Of a stretch of DNA of 64,000 bases, positions 56,936 through 64,000 are shown one piece after another (within the stretch, counting starts at the first letter, position 1; each line of letters starts with the position of its first letter). A program made the translations under genes and the position numbers. The notes beneath the pieces are model-generated. The model was not told the origin of the DNA and made no database searches. It was given only the letters and a program-made list of their open reading frames with translations. The DNA comes from Roridomyces roridus (lineage: Eukaryota; Basidiomycota; Agaricomycetes; Agaricales; Mycenaceae). The stretch spans positions 868,001-932,000 of the forward strand of contig JARKIF010000006.1 of the NCBI GenBank assembly GCA_029378245.1. Reading direction: 5' to 3'.

Positions 56936-58841
56936 CCCCCCCTTGACTGGCGTCGAGGCGTAGCATTTTGACCCAGCGCATGTGTAGAGTGCGATGCAGC
57001 GGTTTGGTGAAAAGATCAGCAATATTCTCCCGGTTGGAGACATGCATCACGTCGATGAGCCGCTTGATAATGCAATGCCGGATGAAATGCTCGCGGATGG
57101 CTATATGCTTCATTTTGGAATGAGCATGCGGATCGTGAGTGCAGGCGACGGTTCCTTGATTGTCGCAGAATAAAGATGTCGGCTGAGCTTGTGCATAGCC
57201 GAGTTCGGCGAACAAGTTGCGAAACCACAATATTTCGCGCGCGCAATGAGTTGAAGCCAGATATTCGGCTTCACAGGATGAGAGAGCAACGACAGCTTGC
57301 TGCTTCGAGCTCCAGGAGATGGGTGAATCTCCCATCATGATGAGGAATCCGGAAACGGATTTGCGGTCGTCGCCCATACCCCAGTCAGAGTCTGTCAGAG
57401 CCTTGAATAAGGGTTGCATCGTTTCGGAGCCTCCGCCCAGGGTGATGCCATAGTCGGATGTACCACGTAAGTAGCGCAACAGATGCTTAGCAGCGGCGAC
57501 GTGAGCAGGACCGAATTTCGCCATGAAACGCGCCAGCTCCCGAACGACATACGCTATGTCTGCGCGGGTGCATTGCTTGAGGTACATGCACTTGCCGACA
57601 ATGGCAGCGTACGGGAAGTCTTGGACTTTCGAGGTTTCCTCCTTCGTTGGTGGTGATAGCCGTAGCCCAGGCTCCATTGGGGTGGTGACAGAATTGCTCT
57701 TGTCAAACCCAAACTCGCGCAGGATGGATTCTGTATAGGCCTTCTGACTGAGGCGAAGAGTACGGTGCGTACGATCCCGTTCGATTGAGCACCCAAGGTG
57801 GAACTTGGGCTCGCCGTTGTCGGTGATCTCGAATTGGGACGCCAAAGCAGTTACGACTGCATCCGACTCCGCGCGGCTCGTGGAAGCGATGAGCATGTCA
57901 TCAACGCTCGTGGCAACGATTGAGCATTCAGCTCCTTGGACGCGCCTGTACACACTCCAATCAGATTCTGTCCGCTTGAATCCAATTGCTTCAAGTCGCG
58001 CATTGAGCTCGAGATACCACTGTCGGCCTGCTTGCTTGAGGCCATACAAGCCTTTCAAAAGTCTCCAAAATCCTTGGCCGACGATGGAGGGCTTGCGTAG
58101 ATAAATTTCTTCATCCAGCGGCCCGTTTAGGAAAGCAGTCTTGACATCAACTTGACGTAGCTCCATGTCAAGATCGGCAACAAGGGCGAGGATGAGACGA
58201 ATCGATTCCCATCGAGCAACGGGAGCAAATGTATAGCTGAAGTCTTGCCCCGGAATCTGAGTGAAGCCTTTGGCTACAAGACGAGCTTTGAATCGCGAAA
58301 TGAGGCCGTCACGATCACGCTTGATGTGAAGTACCCATTTTGACTCCACTGCCTTGCGCCCCGGAGGCAATTCGTCGACTTCCTCGTACACACCCTTGGC
58401 CTTCAGGGACTCCAATTCCTCGTAGATAGCCGCAAGCCAATACGACCAGTAAATAGTTGACTTAGCCTCCTGGACGGTTTTAGGGTCAACAGCATTTGGG
58501 TCGTCGATGGGTTCCGTAAGAGCAGCGCCGGCGAATGCCACCTCCGCTTCGATGAAAGATTGTGCGAGCTTGGCAAATTCGGCTTCTTCACACTCGATCT
58601 CTAGCTCCTCCTGGTCGGACTCGAGGATGGAACGCAAGAAATCTTCGTCCCCCCCTTCATCCGAGTGCCCGGCCCGATTCACGATGTAGCGAGCGGGTAT
58701 CCGTCGTACACGAGGTGCGCGGCGATTTGCTAGAGGCGTGTCATCGCTAGCGCAAGCGTCCGTCATTTCGACATCACGGCTGTTTTTAAGTAAGTTTATG
58801 TGAGTATTGCCGAGGCGCGTTAACACGCACTCAGAAATCAC
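56919..58841 (-). pseudogene. Copia reverse transcriptase and RNase H
   Basis: 640 codons. Acidic linker, then ARLVAKGFTQIPGQDFSYTF, VARWESIRLILALVADLD, RQVDVKTAFLNGPLDEEIYL (catalytic D), YGLKQAGRQWYLELNARL, ATSVDDMLIAS (the DD catalytic pair) and FHLGCSIERD. The RNase H part has LTDSDWGMGDDRKSVSGFLI, WSSKQQAVVALSSCEAEYLA and LFCDNQGTVACTHDPHAHSK. Ser stands before VDD where Tyr is usual; many fungal copia copies vary here, so this alone is not proof of inactivity. This frame is the best-kept part of the element. Confidence 0.85.
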
Positions 58842-58995
58842 TCTTTCATTGGTACTCTCATGGGACGCGGCATTTGGAGACGACAGCCTGGTTAAACAGG
58901 TGAATCATCGTACACCAGCCTGGGAATAAACCCACTTGTTACGCTCGGAGGCATTGTTATGCTCAAAGGCATTACGCTCGACAGGCTGAAACCTG

Positions 58996-60066
58996 TCAAT
59001 ACAGGTCAGCACAGCAGCAATTACATGGGAATGAAACCCACTTGGTACGCTCAGAGGCGGGGATATGCTCGGTGGCAGGGATACGCTCAATGGCGGGGGT
59101 ATGCTCAATGGCAGGGCTGGAGTTTCGTTCCAGGACGATGCGATCGTCTTTGTCACGATAGCGCGGCTCCAGTTCCATGGGAATATCATCCCATAGAATC
59201 TCCGAGAGTGGGGGAGATGGGAGGAACTCGGGAAAGCCGTGGAATTCAACATCACGTCGAGAACGAATAGCTTTTGACTCTGGGAACCAAATCAAGTATC
59301 CCATAGAGTCACGCGCGTATCCAACGAAACGGCCCTCTTCCCCGCGAGCCGTGAATTTCATCAGCTCAGTAGAGTTGGTTTTCCTCGCCGTCACCAACGC
59401 GCCAAAAGGTCGGAGGTGCGAGAGATCTGGCTTCTTCTTGAGCCATTTCTCGAAGGGAGTGGTGTCCCGCTCGAGGGACATGTGTGGAACACGATTCTTG
59501 ATGTGCACAGAGGCTTGAGCAGCAAGCGGCCAGAACCAGACAGTCAGACTGCTGTCGACGAGCATCGCGCGCGTCATACGCTCGATGATCTGGTTGACAC
59601 GCTCGGCAACCCCATTCTGCTGGTGAGCATCTGGCACGGTCCGTTCGTATGTGATCCCGTTCGACTTGCAGTAAGCTTCAAATTGGCCGTGAATCAACTC
59701 GGGTGCGTTGTCGACGCGGAGAAACACGATGGGGTAGCCGAGGAATTTTTCAGTGGCGACACGGAATTCATTGAAGCATTGAAGGGCTTCGTCTCGGGTT
59801 TTGAGGAAATAGATTGCAATGTAGCGACCGTAATCGTCAATGAATGTGATGAAGTAGCAGAAGCCCCCGTATCCTGGAGGGAAGGGGCCACAGATGTCGG
59901 TGTGGATGCGGAACAAAGGATGGTCGGCCCGATTCTTGGCTTTATCGGGAAAAGGCAGCCGCTTGATATTGGCCAGAGCGCAAATACGGCAGTTTACGAC
60001 GCGGACACTGTCGATCGGGAGTCCAGTCGTAGCGCACTCCAGCCCTTTAACGTCTATGTGGCCCAC
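58996..60066 (-). pseudogene. Copia integrase
   Basis: 356 codons from the zinc-binding remnant (VVNCRICALANIKRLPFPDK) through the DDE core: HTDICGPFPPGYGGF (first D), FLRVDNAPELIHGQFEAYC (second D) and VPDAHQQNGVAERVNQ (E). Then ARGEEGRFVGYARDSMGYL. The end contains short repeats of the type PAIERIPATEHIPASER, encoded by 24-30 nt tandem units at about 59045-59115. It stops at TAT-TGA 58996, and RT resumes in another frame at 58841. Confidence 0.8.
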
Positions 60067-60686
60067 TAGACGATGGTAAAACCCTGCCTTTTCGATTCCG
60101 CCGTGTCTGCACCCGCGCCGAACAGTGATTCGACAGATGGAGTTGTTGCGGCGATCAAATCCATCTCCTTCTCTCCCTCACTCGTCTTCTTCACTACCTT
60201 GACGTCCATCCTGTAGAGGTCACGAACGATGGACCCAGTCGCGAAGGGGACATTGTTGGCATTGAAGTATGTGATCTTCCCGTTCCCCGTTTGCGTGCTG
60301 ACTCCCTTTCGGTCAAGTCTGGAACCCGAGATGAGATTGCAACGCGCCGTTGGAATATGAAGGGCATTTGAGACAGAGAAGTAGCGGGTTGCATCTTCGT
60401 ACGTCCCTTCCAGCACTACCTTCCCTTTTCCGAGTGCTTGAGTGCTGAGCGTCGTTCCAAAGCCGTGAACAGCCAAGGGTGCCTCAAACGCCGTGTACTC
60501 CTCAAACGATGATTGCTTGTTGAAGATGTGACGAGACGCGCCGGTATCGTGGTTAATCGAGTCGTCCTGGGCGACGTCCGCACCGCACACGGTGGCATGC
60601 ACTTGGACGAACTCGTCTGGCGTGATTTTGTCATCATCATCCTCATCGTCCGAGCATGAACGCAAATGCATCCCCCACTGTTCCAA
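60066..60686 (-). pseudogene. Copia protease region
   Basis: 206 codons with the aspartic-protease motif HDTGASRHIFNKQ, then AHGFGTTL-like LAVHGFGTTLST and NALHIPTARCNLISGSRLD, typical of the sequence between copia gag and integrase. It is shifted relative to both the gag and integrase frames. Near 60075 the other frame continues FYHRLVGHID, the expected pre-integrase start. Confidence 0.75.
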
Positions 60687-61461
60687 TCACCTTCTCCACA
60701 TCCTCTTCCGTGTCCTCGGTATGGCCAATCATGCCCGTGAAGCGATCACCGGTACCGGCACCATTTTCTTCCTCCTCCATATCTTCGTCTTCGTACTCCA
60801 CCATCCCAGCAAAGCGATCACCAGGCCCACTCTCCAATGCCTGTTTGTGTCGGGCTGCAGTCCTCGCTTCTGGGGCGAGATGGACATCACGTTTGCCCTT
60901 GAAGCTGTCGGGGTATCTGCCGACTTTTCCCCCACCATAGGAGAAGCAGTCCTCGATGAGATGGCCACGGGGAGTCTCGCAATACTTGTTGCTGCACGCC
61001 TTGCGTGGCACGGAGCGTTGTTCGTTGCTAAATGGAGCAGGGCGCTTAATCTGTTGCTGGTGAGATTTTTCGTCTCTGCGATTGGCCTGATTTGACGACT
61101 GTGCTGCGTAGGCGCTTGGAACGGCATCACCCGTGTCTCGACTTTTGCCCTTCCCAACTCTGAGGGCATTAATGGCGATCATTGACGGTGCAATGCCCAT
61201 TTCTACCTCCTCAGTCTTCAGCCGTTGCAGAACGGCCGCCGATGACACCGGCGTTTGCATCGCCTCGCCTTGTCGCACCTTGTCACGAAGAGTATCACGG
61301 CAGTACCGCCAGGCTTCGGACGGTGTCATGAGGGTGACGAGATGTTTGGCGAACTCGTTGTCAGGCATCATGACTGGGTCGGTATCCCGCAACTTTTGGT
61401 ATAGTTGCACGATTGTATGGAAGGCCGGACAGTCGAGCTTGTCAATCAGACGTCGGCTCAC
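60643..61461 (-). pseudogene. Copia Gag, N-terminally truncated
   Basis: The frame reads DTDPVMMPDNEFAKHLVTLM and SEAWRYCRDTLRDKV, then a zinc-knuckle-like CSNKYCETPRGHLIEDCFSY. The first codon is GTG and no in-frame ATG lies upstream, because the sequence 5' of it is lost or shifted. The C-terminus has an acidic repeat (GDRFAGM, GDRFTGM). Confidence 0.6.
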
Positions 61462-61508
61462 GTTTTTGGTAATCGGACCCGGTGAACTCCCTTGGCTCCA
61501 TCACCTCC

Positions 61509-63217
61509 CGCCCGTCACGACGGTCACTGATCCTCTTTCTCTCAATCTGCGATCACGCCCGCCCCTCCCTCGTCTCCGAGTATTGGCTGTCTCGCGGGTC
61601 GAAAGTTACCTCAATCCCGATGCGCCACGCACCCGCCTGCGCCCCCTGGCCTGCGGAACACCCCTCGGAGTCTCCTATCTCGAGCCTCGGCATGCTCGAG
61701 AGTCGAGGACGGCAGCAGTTCGACTCCCCACCCGCTACCTCGACCGGATGCTCCCCCTGCTGCCACTTCAGTAGGAATGTTTCAAGAGATTCTTACTGAT
61801 GTTTGGGTGCACTTCCCCCTCCCGACTCACTGGTGTCCACCGACCGTCGTGGTTCGTATTGAATTCTATCCGATGTTATGTAACCGCGGGGCGCAGATCC
61901 GCGTTTTTCTGTCTGCTGGGGAATCAGGATATCCGCTCACTTGCTCTCTCTACGGCGTGTTTCCTCCCCGCCTGGTACATAGGTACTACCGTGCGAGGCT
62001 TTCCGATTCTTCTATCTGTCTCTGGTATGTATTCCACACACCCTTTGCTCTGTTGTCGTGCATATTTTCACGGTTCTTGGCAGTCGTAGTACGAGCAACT
62101 GACTGACGAAGGCTCTGGACCAGTCTGCATCTCTCCGGCTCAATATCTCGCGGAGTGGGACCATTGTCTCGATAAGCTCAGTTGACTGGACTTTGTCCAG
62201 ACTCGTATGTTCTTCCTCCGCTTTTCCCGCTCTTACTTCTGTTTTCCAGGACGACCGCGGAGCAGTACAAGAGGATGGAGAGCCTGTACGGGCCCGGGGT
62301 CACCAGATCTGGCCCGCATGGAGAACTCAACGCTCGACATTGCTTCGGGTGAAATTGCGTTGGTCGTTGCGCGAGAATTGGCGATAGCAGGGCGGACGAC
62401 TCAGCATCATTATGTAGCATTACAAAGTGTAATAGCAGAGTTCAATCCAGTGTACCTCTCTTCCTTTGGCGCGCTGGAGAAAAGATGTTTACTACTACTG
62501 TATGATCGTCGCCAGCTCTGATTTGAACCACCACGATGAAATTGCGACTCCCCGATGGCAAGTTCCTTCCCGGTTGCCTTTTGTCATCCAGGCACAAGTT
62601 TTAAAACATACAGCCACTCGAGACGACCTCTGTTTCAGTGCCACTGTCCTCCAAGTTCAATTTCAGACGGGGCGAAGAAGGCCTTTTGACGCTGGGCCCT
62701 GGGGATCTAAGGTTGCATGTATCTTCCTATTTCCTCAAGTGGCCGGCGGCCGCGCAGACGTATCACGCAAGGGAACACAGAGCCCGCAGTTCAATGTGGT
62801 TAAGGTTTGAATATTTGACTTTCACAGTATCAATGGCTTTCAAAGTCGTATGATGTAGCTTATCCACTAACATGTGTTGCGGTTGCGCACTTGACGTTCA
62901 TTGAAGTGTTGTTCCACCAATTGTCTACAAAATTCAACCAAGGACGTGCATGAACAAGTGCCGATCATTGGATGAGCGCGGTTATGTGAGGCAACGAGCA
63001 ACGAACCTTCAAGGTTTCTCAATAATATCTGTTGCTGTTGATCAAAGAAGTTGGCCTGGATAATCATAATGTCCAGGGAAGGTGGGCTAAGCTCCAGAAC
63101 CAGAACCATTCCAAATGATGTAAGTTGAATGTAAGTACACATTATTCAAGTACTTCCAGCACAGACGTGGTATGACACTTGTGCGGCCGGTGATCACTCA
63201 CTGCATTTTAACTACTT
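61509..63217. other. No supported gene
   Basis: Several short plus-strand frames (for example 61777-62106) contain hydrophobic stretches but no recognisable domain or consistent splice chain. The copia 5' boundary is at the left edge. Confidence 0.3.
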
Positions 63218-63830
63218 CTAGGCAAACCCCTTGCCTAGATGTCTAGACAAACCACTTTGGCAAGGATGTTTGCCTGGCCTTGTCTAGACAGTCTAGATAC
63301 ATGCATTTGGGTTAGTCTGAGTTTGTCTTTGCTCATCATGGATTTAGACGAACCCAGATGAACCCAGACAAATGTTGCTCAAGCCAGAGCAATTGACAAG
63401 GCCTGCGCAGCGCTGTGCTGGTTGGTTTGCGAGCATCGTTGCATCAATGGGGAGCGGAGATAGTGGTGAGAGGGAAAGAAGGCAGGCAGGCCTGCGCAGC
63501 GAGAGTCTATCATTGGCTGCATGGTGGTGGGCATCAAGATCAATTTGAAGAAGCTCTATTTTTCCCAGCCGTCATTCTGACAACAGATTTGGTGTGTAAT
63601 GAGATTGGCACAGGCCTTGGTCATGAATTCAGGGGGATTTTTGTTGGCGGGATAAACCTAGGCAAGCCCTGACAAGCCCTGATCAACCTCGGCGAGGTTG
63701 GTCGAGGACACCTCGTAGAACCTAGATTAGCCCTCGGTCCAGACCAAGCCCGAGCAAGCTAAATCAACCTACATGAAGCCAGACAAACCCAGACCCAACC
63801 TCGTAGAACCTAGATTACCCCTTGCCTAGA
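63218..63830. repeat. CTAGAC/CTAGGC repeat block
   Basis: CTAGGCAA-ACCCC-TTGCCTAG is a perfect hairpin at 63218-63238. TGTCTAGACAA at 63240-63250 has its inverse TTGTCTAGACA at 63280-63290. CCTCGTAGAACCTAGATTA occurs at 63711-63729 and 63799-63817. ACCCCTTGCCTAGA occurs at 63226-63239 and again at 63817-63830, so the block is bounded by a 14-bp direct repeat. It has no coding frame of note. Confidence 0.7.
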
Positions 63831-64000
63831 AATGTGACTGATGGCGGTGGATGGTAGTTGATGCGCCATCACTGAAATGCGGATCAGTGAAGCTTTCTGT
63901 CGGATCAAACGGAACACCGGCCTGGACGGCGTACACGCTTGGTACACGCGTCAAAATTCAACGGATCCCTGAAATAAAATAATTGTCAAAATGATATATT

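Larger units (their letters stand above)
56609..61508 (-). mobile_element. Ty1/copia-type retrotransposon, 5'-truncated and frameshifted
   Basis: Minus-strand order is Gag zinc-knuckle region, protease, GAG-pre-integrase/integrase, reverse transcriptase, RNase H, polypurine tract, LTR. This is the copia order. The protein is divided over four frames. The 5' LTR and the start of gag are missing at about 61.5 kb, where unrelated sequence begins. I could not find a target duplication. Confidence 0.8.

Overview
The window is a stretch of nuclear DNA from a filamentous basidiomycete, most likely an Agaricomycete of the Agaricales. The evidence is dense introns of about 45-60 nt, a Plavaka (CACTA-type) transposon with its DUF6698 partner gene, two DUF6593 genes, an F-box-like gene of Agaricomycete layout, and a kinase-like, tail-anchored orphan family that I know only from this clade. 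I saw no rRNA gene, complete tRNA gene or CRISPR array. All domain and family calls are from reading the translations; no search was run.

Layout. 1-7.05 kb: a Plavaka element with an apparently intact 10-exon transposase, an intact DUF6698 companion gene and a fold-back 3' subterminal region; its 5' end lies outside the window. 7.28-8.38 kb: two adjacent hAT-type MITEs, each with perfect 8-bp target-site duplications. 8.4-12.2 kb: no supported gene. 12.2-23 kb: host genes and relics, namely a LAMTOR1/Ego1-like adaptor, two tandem alpha/beta-hydrolase relics, a truncated GH11 xylanase, an F-box-like protein, a phi-like glutathione transferase, a small membrane protein and an orphan protein. 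24.5-35.5 kb: the kinase-like orphan, a LINE 3' relic, a secreted proline-rich repeat protein, a YncE/lactonase-like beta-propeller, an RTA1-like membrane protein, and an intronless class II hydrophobin.

36.8-46 kb: a large Helitron. It encodes Rep (HUH and two-tyrosine motifs) and Pif1 helicase, followed by a C-terminal segment that looks like a ubiquitin-specific (C19-type) cysteine protease. It is inactivated by a stop, a frameshift next to the HUH motif, and a 1,531-bp insertion flanked by a 9-bp duplication. 49.2-51.4 kb: a 14-TM MFS drug transporter with a 13-nt micro-exon. 51.8-56.5 kb: two DUF6593 paralogs flanking a membrane-anchored repeat protein, plus a degraded copy of the YncE gene's promoter and first exon, whose parent lies 20 kb upstream. 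56.6-61.5 kb: a decayed Ty1/copia retrotransposon on the minus strand with one LTR. 61.5-64 kb: non-coding, ending in a CTAGAC/CTAGGC repeat block.

The intact host genes suggest surface, stress and transport functions (hydrophobin, RTA1, MFS, GST, secreted repeat proteins) scattered among transposons. I see no obvious biosynthetic cluster. The most notable observations are the class II hydrophobin in a basidiomycete context, the Helitron helicase-protease fusion, the paired hAT MITEs, and the duplicated YncE promoter/exon segment.
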